64,000 bases of DNA from DASYXT01 sp035934555. Lineage in GTDB: Bacteria; Verrucomicrobiota; Verrucomicrobiia; Limisphaerales; UBA8199. A program made the translations under genes and the position numbers. Under the pieces are notes generated by a model. The model had not been told where the DNA came from. It worked only from the letters and a program-made list of their open reading frames with translations, and ran no database searches. Numbering within the stretch: the first letter of the stretch is position 1; each line of letters opens with the position of its first letter. Location of the stretch: NCBI GenBank assembly GCA_035934555.1, contig DASYXT010000018.1:1-64000 (forward strand), given 5' to 3'. Below, piece by piece: positions 8,895-14,631 of this stretch.

Positions 8895-10286
8895 CTAAAC
8901 CATCTCCATACCCAGCGCACGGCCGAAGCGCCGCAGCAGCGGCTGATGATGGCCCGCGACCACCGCCACGTGGTGGGGCATGCCCGCATGGCAAAGTTCC
9001 TCGAACCATTCACGCGGGTCCTGCCGGTCAAGTCGTGCCAGGCCGTTGGTCGCCATCAAATGACGCCGCGGCCGCAGCGTCGTGCCCTCGCGCGCCGTCA
9101 GGAAATATTTTCCGTCCAAGCGCCAGAACCGCAAGATAGTTACCGGCATATTGGCCCGCAGGGTCGCTTCCACCACCGCGGGTTTCTTAATATTAAAATG
9201 GCGGGCGATGCGGGGGCTGCCCGGCTGGCCGGCTGGTTCGCAGAGTGACATCGGCGCCGCGCCCCCATGCCAGAGCGTGATGGAATCCTGGTCGTGCTCC
9301 AGCCAGTCAGACAAATAGCAGCGCCCCAGGCCAAGCGCCTCGGCAATCCAGGCCGACAGCGCGCCGTCGGCGTCGCCTTCAATGCCCAACGCGCAGCCTT
9401 CGTCCGTCAAGCGCGCCACTCCCAGGTACGGCCATTGACCGAACGTATTGGCCATCTCAGGCCAGTCGCGAATCGTCAAAGCGTCCAGGTTTTCGCCTTC
9501 GATGAACGAGCGCATGGCCAGGTAGAGACGCGAAGCGACGGGGAGATCCTCATCGCTGGTATCTTTATGCGGCATGCCAAGCGCTTTGGTCCGGGCGACA
9601 TCTTCCGCGACGGCCGCATCGGAGCAGCCGTTTACGGCGCTGGCGAACTCCAACAAGCTGTAGGTCTGGACCTGGGCGCCCAGGCCGCGGTGGATGGCAA
9701 AGGGCTCGGCGCTCATGGCAAAGTAACCCGGCGCTTGCCCGCCGATAACACCAAGGCGCACGGTGCGCAACCGCCGAACGGTGGCGGCCAATCGAACGGC
9801 CTCGCTCAGCCGCTGCTGCGTCTCAGCCTCAGCGGGATCGCCATAAACGATTTCGAAAGCATGTCCCATCTGGCGCAGGACTGAAGCCCAGCAATGCGCT
9901 CCAACCAGCGAACAGGAACTGATCATATCGCCGTCGGGCTTTTCGGGCGTCGCCCAGAGCACCGGGGGAGCCGGCCAGCGTTGCGCCAGGGTCGGCGCGA
10001 GGCGCCCATCACCCATCGTCGTCTGCAGCAGAACAAGCGCATCGGTGTGCTCCTGCTCGCACGCCGCGAGCGCGTGGTTCAACGACGGTTCGTCGATCGC
10101 CTTTTGCGCAGGCTCAAACACATCGAACGGCGTCTGTTTAAGCCAGTCCCGCGCGCGGTCTTCCATTTGCCGGCCCCATTCCATGTCAAAGCCGGGCCGT
10201 CGCCGGCCCAGGAATATCACGCCCAACTTGAGCGCTGGCTCGCGCCCGATTTTCGAGGAATTATGGGGAGGCTTACTCATGGTCAT
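8895..10286 (-). CDS. L-fucose/L-arabinose isomerase-family protein
   Basis: A 463-residue cytoplasmic protein resembling the fucose/arabinose isomerase fold. The N-terminal part has the Rossmann-like segment 'LKLGVIFLGRRRPGFDMEW'; the central part has 'RLGVIGGQAPGYFAM' and the long acidic/His regions typical of the family; the end has 'RRHLMATNGLARLD'. It is the first gene of an isomerase-symporter-aldolase operon. No sugar kinase follows, so the pathway is incomplete here. The ATG at 10280 is an equally good start. True isomerase activity is inferred from family and neighbours; metal-binding residues were not matched individually. Confidence 0.75.
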   Translation of the reverse strand: MTMSKPPHNSSKIGREPALKLGVIFLGRRRPGFDMEWGRQMEDRARDWLKQTPFDVFEPAQKAIDEPSLNHALAACEQEHTDALVLLQTTMGDGRLAPTLAQRWPAPPVLWATPEKPDGDMISSCSLVGAHCWASVLRQMGHAFEIVYGDPAEAETQQRLSEAVRLAATVRRLRTVRLGVIGGQAPGYFAMSAEPFAIHRGLGAQVQTYSLLEFASAVNGCSDAAVAEDVARTKALGMPHKDTSDEDLPVASRLYLAMRSFIEGENLDALTIRDWPEMANTFGQWPYLGVARLTDEGCALGIEGDADGALSAWIAEALGLGRCYLSDWLEHDQDSITLWHGGAAPMSLCEPAGQPGSPRIARHFNIKKPAVVEATLRANMPVTILRFWRLDGKYFLTAREGTTLRPRRHLMATNGLARLDRQDPREWFEELCHAGMPHHVAVVAGHHQPLLRRFGRALGMEMV

Positions 10287-10428
10287 GCCGGTTGCGCCCG
10301 CGGGTTAAGCAAGCCGCGAACAATAGATGGGAAATCATGCCGTTCATTAATATTCCGTATCGCTTCTCTTCAGCAATAATCCAAATAAGCCCGTTTGGCA
10401 CGACCGTTTATTGCGGTTTTGGAGCAGT

Positions 10429-10476
10429 GGGCTTCCCCGGCGCCGGAAACCAGACAGGGGGACTGCGCACGGGGCG
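10429..10476 (+). repeat. 48-bp inverted-repeat arm, left
   Basis: The reverse complement of 14483-14529 matches this segment at about 44 of 48 positions, with one single-base indel. The two arms face each other 4.1 kb apart, with the phage fragments and the cassette array between them. The core includes CCCCGGCGCCGGAA and ACTGCGCACGGGGCG. Confidence 0.7.
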
Positions 10477-10744
10477 GCGTGTGGCGTGCGGGAGAAGTTT
10501 GCACGTGCGCCTCTCGTGCCGCGCTCAGTGAGCGCATTCGCTTCGCGCCTTCTCCGATCCACGGCTTGCCCGTGGACACTGCACGTTCGCCTTCCTTTTG
10601 AATCGTTGCAAATTCTGCAACAGTTGGGCTGGGCCTAATATGGTGTGCCTCTCAGGAAAAAGAGTGGACGAGGACGGCCGCACCAGGTCCTTCGCGACAC
10701 CACCCCCGTCCGCTTCACCCCCCAACCACCACTTTTTTCATCAC

Positions 10745-10782
10745 CCGACACGGTTTGTCGGTCATCCGACACGGTTTGTCGG
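10745..10782 (+). repeat. Two tandem hairpins, period 21
   Basis: The 17-base hairpin CCGACACGGTTTGTCGG (6-bp stem CCGACA/TGTCGG, loop CGGTT) occurs twice, at 10745-10761 and 10766-10782. There is no T-tract, so a classical terminator is unlikely; it resembles a small intergenic palindromic repeat. Confidence 0.6.
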
Positions 10783-10890
10783 GCCATACAGGGTGAAGTG
10801 AAAAACAAAACCAAGCCCCAAACCCGACAAAACTCCTCGATCAAGGCGAAACTCAAGCAACTCGCTCACGCAATAAAAATCATCTGACCA

Positions 10891-11215
10891 ATGCTCTTCT
10901 CCTGCCTATTTAGCCGCCGCCAGCCCCAGCCCAAACACCCAACTACCGGGATTAGCCTGCCGCTGCCACCCGCCCCAACCGGGACTAGCCTTCCCAACCC
11001 CACACACGCAGACCAGCCTAATCCCACCCAATCCAACCTAATCCCACCCAATCCCACCGAAACACTTTTTCCCTTCGAAACCTGGTGCCTCCCCACCCAA
11101 CTCGCCTGGATCAACGATCCCCATCCCCTCCGCATCTGGGAGAAATCACGCCAGGTCGGGGCCACAAAAACCGACGCTCTCGCCTCCGTCCTCAAAGCCA
11201 GCATCCTGCCCGGCC
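10891..11215 (+). pseudogene. Phage terminase large-subunit N-terminal fragment
   Basis: From the ATG at 10891, a low-complexity Pro/Thr/Asn leader is followed by a segment (about 11062-11206) containing 'CLPTQLAWINDPHPLRIWEK' and 'SRQVGATKTDALASVL'. This has the look of the start of large terminases: a 'Q..WI.D' region, then 'EKSRQ.G.T..A', the adenine/Walker A-like ATP-binding region. The similarity stops where the hairpin repeat at 11216 begins, so the rest of the ~500-residue ATPase/nuclease is missing. I infer a decayed prophage gene truncated by the repeat. The assignment rests on a short motif only. Confidence 0.5.
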
Positions 11216-11506
11216 GTCGCCTCTCATTAACACCCCGATTCATCGGGGTGTCCACCACCACCACTACCCGCCCCACCCCAACCGCTTCAGCGGTGCCTCC
11301 CCAATGAAAAATACTCAATACTCAATGCTCAATACTCAATGCTCAATACTCAATGTCTGGGGCCCAGCGTCCCGCGAGGCCGCCCATCATGGGCCCATCG
11401 TCCCGCCACGTCGCCTCTCATTAACACCCCGATTCATCGGGGTGCCCACCACCTTCCGCGCCACCCCAACCGCTTCAGCGGCTTGCCCTCCCCCAATGAA
11501 AAATGC
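11216..11506 (+). repeat. Direct repeat pair with palindromic hairpins and CTCAATRC runs
   Basis: Two copies of a ~95-bp unit, at about 11216-11310 and 11410-11506. Each contains a perfect 9-bp-stem palindrome CACCCCGATTCATCGGGGTG, then CCACCCCAACCGCTTCAGCGG (a second, 5-bp-stem palindrome), then CCCCAATGAAAAAT and a short tandem run of CTCAATAC/CTCAATGC octamers (about 11311-11353 after copy 1). No gene is seen from 11216 to 11697. Confidence 0.75.
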
Positions 11507-11697
11507 TCAATGCTCAATGTCTCGGTCCCGCCCGGCCGCTCCTTCCCGACGGGCCAGGATCGGTCAAACCCACGACTTTGTCTTTATACGACTTTGTCAC
11601 GAAAAGCGCAAAGACAAAGATTAACAATTACCCATCACGTTCTCATGTAGGAGAAATACGCTTCATATTGGTCTCCGCCACAGGGTTATAATTGGAC

Positions 11698-11726
11698 TTG
11701 ACAGAAAGGGCCGTATCCCTGATGAT
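11698..11726 (+). promoter_or_regulatory. Candidate cassette promoter (Pc-like)
   Basis: TTGACA at 11698-11703 is a perfect -35 box; 17 bases later GATGAT (11721-11726) matches the -10 consensus at 4 of 6 positions. It reads into the cassette array and ends 68 bases before the first core site, the usual arrangement of an integron cassette promoter. Inferred from sequence only. Confidence 0.4.
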
Positions 11727-11752
11727 ACTTCCATGATGTTGGGGTGCGGTTT

Positions 11753-11800
11753 AAATCTTTGTCATTGGCAGAAATCTTTGTCCCATTGGTACTGTTCGGC
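11753..11800 (+). other. attI-like recombination site
   Basis: Two direct repeats, AAATCTTTGTCATTGG (11753-11768) and AAATCTTTGTCCCATTGG (11772-11789), precede the 7-base core GTTCGGC at 11794-11800. Integron attI sites typically carry integrase-binding direct repeats next to a GTTRRRY core. No AAC-containing R'' partner lies within the previous ~100 bases, so this is not the end of another attC. The core is the exact reverse complement of the R'' core (GCCGAAC) of the first cassette's attC at 12108, supporting 11794/11795 as the left cassette boundary. Confidence 0.5.
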
Positions 11801-11806
11801 GAAATT

Positions 11807-12091
11807 ATGAGCGAGCCTTCAGCCAGCGGTGAGCGTCTGTTCCGGGTCTGTTTTCGCACGGTCGAGTGCTTCGGCATCGGGCTCGTGGCTGCGTTGTGGC
11901 TTTTTCTGTTTACCGGGTCTGCGTGGGGAGACAAGTTCCACTACCACTACCTCTTTGGGGTGAGCGTCCCGGTGATGATCGTGGTTGTCCTGTCCGCGTT
12001 CCTGACGTGGAGGCAACACCGAAGAGACTCGCTCCTCCATATTGCGGTCCTCCTTGGGTGGGGGATTTGGGCGGCCCTGCCGAGGATATGA
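11807..12091 (+). CDS. Cassette 1: small three-helix membrane protein
   Basis: A 94-residue protein (MSEPSASGERLFRVCFRTVE...) with about three hydrophobic segments: roughly residues 20-38, 47-64 and 75-91. The ATG at 11807 is preferred to the in-frame ATG at 11744 because it lies 7 bases inside the inferred cassette boundary, whereas the upstream one lies in the attI-like region. The function is unknown. It is the first cassette behind the candidate promoter and would be the most strongly expressed. Confidence 0.65.
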   Translation: MSEPSASGERLFRVCFRTVECFGIGLVAALWLFLFTGSAWGDKFHYHYLFGVSVPVMIVVVLSAFLTWRQHRRDSLLHIAVLLGWGIWAALPRI

Positions 12092-12107
12092 ATACAAGCG
12101 CGAGATC

Positions 12108-12197
12108 GCCGAACCAGACGTGCCAACCGACGCCGGGACGGCGTCTCGGTGTTTTCCGGTTGCCAGTGACCCGGCGCGGCTGCACTCTGCGTTAGCC
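12108..12197 (+). other. attC site A (90 bp)
   Basis: R'' GCCGAAC (12108-12114) and R' GTTAGCC (12191-12197). The 5' arm 12115-12137 pairs with 12170-12189 over 19 base pairs with one A-C mismatch, leaving C12119, C12124 and A12130 unpaired on the 5' arm. These extrahelical bases are the hallmark by which integrases select the attC strand. Confidence 0.8.
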
Positions 12198-12207
12198 TGG
12201 CCCCACG

Positions 12208-12489
12208 ATGAGAAGCGTCTTATTCACCGTCGGTCGTTTGGAGCACGTCGGCTCAGGCAAGTTCATGGTCGGAGGGCGCAATTGTCGCGATGAGCTTCGT
12301 CGAGGTGATCGCCTGACACTCAGGAACGGCTGCGGTGCTGATCATATCGAGGTGACCATTGACGACATCACGATGTATAATCGCACTGTCACAGAAGTCT
12401 CGCACGGCATGACCTCTGGGTTGTTTTTCAGCAATGACCTAGCACGGCACTTCCGCCTAGACTCAGAACTATATGCGGAGATCGGCTAA
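12208..12489 (+). CDS. Cassette 2: small soluble hypothetical protein
   Basis: A 93-residue protein (MRSVLFTVGRLEHVGSGKFM...) with alternating beta-strand-like segments and the phrase 'ELRRGDRLTLRNG...IEVTIDDITMY', which resembles the small beta-barrel of translation-factor-like proteins, though no family can be named. The ATG is 16 bases inside the cassette. The stop codon TAA (12487-12489) lies within the R'' core of attC B. No signal peptide or membrane segment. Confidence 0.65.
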   Translation: MRSVLFTVGRLEHVGSGKFMVGGRNCRDELRRGDRLTLRNGCGADHIEVTIDDITMYNRTVTEVSHGMTSGLFFSNDLARHFRLDSELYAEIG

Positions 12490-12573
12490 CAACCGCAGTC
12501 AGCGGACCCCGCGATTCCGCTCTGTTTGCGTTCCACGCCAGTGGCGCGGGGCCGCTGCTGCGGAGCGTTATGC
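12484..12573 (+). other. attC site B (90 bp)
   Basis: R'' GGCTAAC (12484-12490) and R' GTTATGC (12567-12573). The 5' arm CCGCAG-T-CAGCGG-A-CCCCGCG (12493-12513) pairs with 12545-12563 over 19 perfect base pairs, leaving T12499 and A12506 unpaired. R'' is the exact complement of the core leading cassette 2 (GTTAGCC at 12191). Confidence 0.88.
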
Positions 12574-12869
12574 ATCTTAAACTGCTGCCCTGCCAATTTG
12601 CGGATTACCGTGCGATCAACGCGCATAGCAAGGGGCTGGCCCTTGTATGGAGGCTAGGGCACGGCGCGTGGGGTCTGTCGGCTTTTTGTCTGCTGGCCGT
12701 TCTCTTAGGATTTTTGACAATGCTGTTCGACAATAACTCCGGCCATGCCGCGGTTCGCTGGCGTTTTGCAGCCAGGTGGTGTGGTGCTTACGCATTTCTG
12801 GCCGTTGTTCTGTTCGCTGTGGGCTTCGCGCTCAAGTGGTCTGCCAGGAGGCTCGGTGCTCGTGGATAA
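12570..12869 (+). CDS. Cassette 3: small membrane protein
   Basis: A 99-residue protein (MHLKLLPCQFADYRAINAHS...) with two hydrophobic segments, about 32-52 and 70-88, and a basic C-terminal end (KWSARRLGARG). Its start ATG (12570) is formed inside the R' core GTTATGC of the preceding attC, so the crossover junction lies directly at the start of the gene and no separate ribosome binding site is visible within the cassette. Function unknown. Confidence 0.6.
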   Translation: MHLKLLPCQFADYRAINAHSKGLALVWRLGHGAWGLSAFCLLAVLLGFLTMLFDNNSGHAAVRWRFAARWCGAYAFLAVVLFAVGFALKWSARRLGARG

Positions 12870-12875
12870 ACGATT

Positions 12876-12968
12876 GCATAACGAGGTCACTGTACCGGAT
12901 GGCGCGAATCCGTCATGTTGCCATACTGGACGCCAGTGGCGCGGCCCCGGTGAGTTTGTTCGTTAGCC
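12876..12968 (+). other. attC site C (93 bp)
   Basis: R'' GCATAAC (12876-12882) and R' GTTAGCC (12962-12968). The outer segment TAACGA matches TCGTTA, followed by a 4-base unpaired spacer. The inner arm pairs ACT and ACCGG with an unpaired G12892 and one G-T wobble, so this site is weaker than B, D and E. R'' is the exact complement of the core leading cassette 3 (GTTATGC at 12567). Confidence 0.72.
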
Positions 12969-12969
12969 T

Positions 12970-13278
12970 ATGCAGCAGGAATTACATGCCAGCACCCGAG
13001 TTGGAATCGCAGCCGCTCTCCACCTGCTTCTCCTGTATTTTCTCTACGGCTGGTGGGCGCTTGGCGCACATTACGTCGGCCACTCCTATCTACCTGGGCA
13101 CAACTTTCTCCTTGAGGGGGCTGCCTCAGCCGTGTGCTTGGTCCTCGTCTTTCCGGTCCTGCTGCGAGGCCGTCCGCTCCACCGGAGTGCAGCGGTTCTC
13201 CTCTCACCGCTGCCCGCTTTCCTGTTCACCTTGGCAGTCTATTATGTTGTCCACATCGACATATTTGCCCGAGGCTAA
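12970..13278 (+). CDS. Cassette 4: small membrane protein
   Basis: A 102-residue protein (MQQELHASTRVGIAAALHLL...) with about three hydrophobic segments, near 11-30, 48-66 and 75-95. The ATG is 7 bases inside the cassette boundary; the TAA stop (13276-13278) lies inside R'' of attC D. No recognisable family. It follows the same compact pattern as its neighbours. Confidence 0.62.
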   Translation: MQQELHASTRVGIAAALHLLLLYFLYGWWALGAHYVGHSYLPGHNFLLEGAASAVCLVLVFPVLLRGRPLHRSAAVLLSPLPAFLFTLAVYYVVHIDIFARG

Positions 13279-13365
13279 CCCGGCTGCGGCAGTGGACGCG
13301 TCGATAGCGTTGCTGTTTGCATTTGGTTGCCAGCGACGGCGCGCCACTGCCCAGCATCGTTGATA
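13273..13365 (+). other. attC site D (93 bp)
   Basis: R'' GGCTAAC (13273-13279). The 5' arm GCTG-C-GGCAGTGG-A-CGCG (13283-13300) pairs perfectly over 16 bp with 13340-13355, leaving C13287 and A13296 unpaired. The right core at 13359-13365 is GTTGATA, a poorer match to GTTRRRY. R'' is the exact complement of the core leading cassette 4 (GTTAGCC at 12962). Confidence 0.82.
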
Positions 13366-13374
13366 TGGCGTAAT

Positions 13375-13749
13375 ATGAAAGCGCGCATCGCCATCTTTTC
13401 AGTTCTGTTGGGTATTGTTGTTTGCTCGTTCGCGCAACGATTCCCAACGAACAATGTAAGCCAGACAGAGGCGATTCGTTTCACTTCGCGCCTTTGGGCC
13501 GGAATGCGAGAGGAGGAGATAGCAAGCGCCCTCGACAAGCCGAGCGGCCTCAGGAGCGGGGGACGTGTCGGAGATAGCTTTGGATGGACGCGTTTCTACT
13601 ATTTGTCGAATGGCTGCTTTCTGGACCTAGCGATAGAGCCCAAGCGTGTTCGGACCGACGGCGCGTGGGAAGGCGGACTGCTAAGGGCGGCCTCGATTCA
13701 GAGCAACGGGGTCAAAGTCGTCTCGATTACACTCACAAATGCGCCCTAA
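13375..13749 (+). CDS. Cassette 5: exported BamE-like small protein
   Basis: A 124-residue protein. The ATG at 13375 gives a clear signal peptide (MKARIAIFSVLLGIVVCSFA); the longer frame from 13327 would start inside attC D. The mature part includes 'FTSRLWAGMREEEIASALDK' followed by 'GWTRFYYLSNGCFLDLAI'. This pattern, a helix with G-(M/S)-x-x-x-E-(V/I), then P-x-G, then W-x-R-F-Y-Y-L, recalls BamE/SmpA-type outer-membrane accessory folds. That likeness is weak and inferred by eye. The stop lies in the R'' core of attC E. Confidence 0.6.
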   Translation: MKARIAIFSVLLGIVVCSFAQRFPTNNVSQTEAIRFTSRLWAGMREEEIASALDKPSGLRSGGRVGDSFGWTRFYYLSNGCFLDLAIEPKRVRTDGAWEGGLLRAASIQSNGVKVVSITLTNAP

Positions 13750-13845
13750 CTTTCCGCTCCACTGGACCGGGAGCAGCCGGTTCAGTTTGTTTCAATGGGG
13801 GCGTCGCTGACGGCTGCTCCCGGCCAGTGAGCTTTGGCGTTAATC
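13744..13845 (+). other. attC site E (102 bp)
   Basis: R'' CCCTAAC (13744-13750) and R' GTTAATC (13839-13845). The 5' arm 13756-13779 pairs with 13811-13832 over 22 perfect base pairs, leaving only C13760 and A13766 unpaired. This is the clearest attC structure in the array. Its R'' does not complement the core leading cassette 5 (GTTGATA), unlike the other four cassettes. Confidence 0.88.
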
Positions 13846-13969
13846 CCTCTTTTTCCCAGCTCTTTCCCCTACCGCCTCGCCGCCCGCCCACCCGCCTCCC
13901 CAAATTTTCAATCTTCAATCTGCAATCCCCATCACTCCACCACTCCATCACTCCGCAACACCTCCCCCC

Positions 13970-14280
13970 ATGCTCACCACCCTCCCAACCCTCCACGCCC
14001 GCCTCGGTATCACCGACTCCGCCAACGACGCCCTCCTCACCAGCGCCATTAAATCGGTGTCCGCCCGCTTCGATAAACTCACCAACCGCACCGTGGCGCG
14101 CACCGAAAACGCCACATTCGAACTCACCCCCACCGACACCGAACTCGCCCCGCCCTGCTACCCCATCGAATCTGCTACTAGGTGGGAAACCAAATCCTCC
14201 GAAGCCGACGGCTGGCAGGAAACCACACCGGCCCCCGCGTACCTAATCCGCCACTCCTGCATCATCTCCCTGTGTCCCCC
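13970..14280 (+). pseudogene. Truncated phage head-tail connector-like gene
   Basis: The frame from the ATG at 13970 begins MLTTLPTLHARLGITDSAND, then has 'AIKSVSARFDKLTNRTVART', 'CYPIESATRWETKSSEADGW' and 'YLIRHSCIISL'. This is the layout of small gp6-like head-tail connector (DNA-packaging) proteins found with terminase and capsid genes in prophages. After about residue 102 the frame passes into Pro/Ser-rich and repeat-like sequence unrelated to the family, so the gene is broken. With the terminase fragment at 10891 it marks a decayed prophage into which the cassette array is set. Confidence 0.5.
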
Positions 14281-14482
14281 CTTCAGCCTTCAGCCCTTCG
14301 CCTTTAGCCTCGTTTGCTGTGTGGCTAGACGCTACGGCCCGTCGCCCTGCCGTTCCGCTTCTCCCGCCCTCCCCCCGCTCCACACTTCACGCTCCACGCT
14401 GCACGTCTTCCCCCTCACGCTCCGCAGGGCTAGGTCCTCCCCGCGCCGTCGCCACACAGGCAGGCCACGACGCGCCAGACCG

Positions 14483-14529
14483 CGCCCCGTGCGCAGTTCC
14501 CCTGTTGGGTTCCGGCGCCGGGGCAGCCC
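14483..14529 (-). repeat. 48-bp inverted-repeat arm, right
   Basis: The reverse-complement partner of 10429-10476 (about 44 of 48 positions). It lies ~100 bp upstream of the GH2 gene. From 14281 to 14625 no gene is seen; the sequence is CT-rich with runs such as CTTCAGCCTTCAGCCCTTCG. Confidence 0.7.
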
Positions 14530-14631
14530 GCGTTGGAGCCGGCCCGGCATTGCCCTTCGGCAGCGGCTCTGATAAGCTGGCCTGGCCAGCCCGATGAAAT
14601 TGAATGGTCTTGCCAGTTTGCCAGCATGGAT

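Larger units (their letters stand above)
10287..10890. other. Gene-poor junction at the left end of the accessory island
   Basis: No convincing gene. The stretch contains one arm of a 48-bp inverted repeat (10429-10476), two tandem hairpins (10745-10782), and, just before the terminase fragment, a short open frame ending LKQLAHAIKII that could be the end of a lost upstream phage gene. Base composition and low-complexity CCCAACC runs differ from the flanking operons. Confidence 0.5.
11795..13839 (+). mobile_element. Integrase-less integron gene-cassette array (five cassettes)
   Basis: Five compact same-strand cassettes with inferred limits 11795-12191, 12192-12567, 12568-12962, 12963-13359 and 13360-13839. 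Each has one small ORF followed by an attC-type inverted repeat of 90-102 bp, with outer cores of AAC and GTT and inner arms bearing unpaired bases on the 5' arm. Start codons lie 2-16 bases inside each cassette boundary and two stop codons lie within R'' cores, as is normal for cassettes. For cassettes 1-4 the leading core is the exact reverse complement of the cassette's own R'' core. No integron integrase gene is visible in the window, so this is a cluster of attC sites lacking the integrase. The array sits between two phage gene fragments. Confidence 0.85.

Noticed and set aside
10866..11318. 150-codon minus-strand frame opposite the terminase fragment
   Set aside because: Low-complexity Val/Gly/Arg repeats antisense to CCCACC runs; no protein-like features.
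11616..11690. Possible further attC upstream (GATTAAC ... GTTATAA)
   Set aside because: The inner arms do not pair well, and the cassette boundary is better explained by the GTTCGGC core at 11794.
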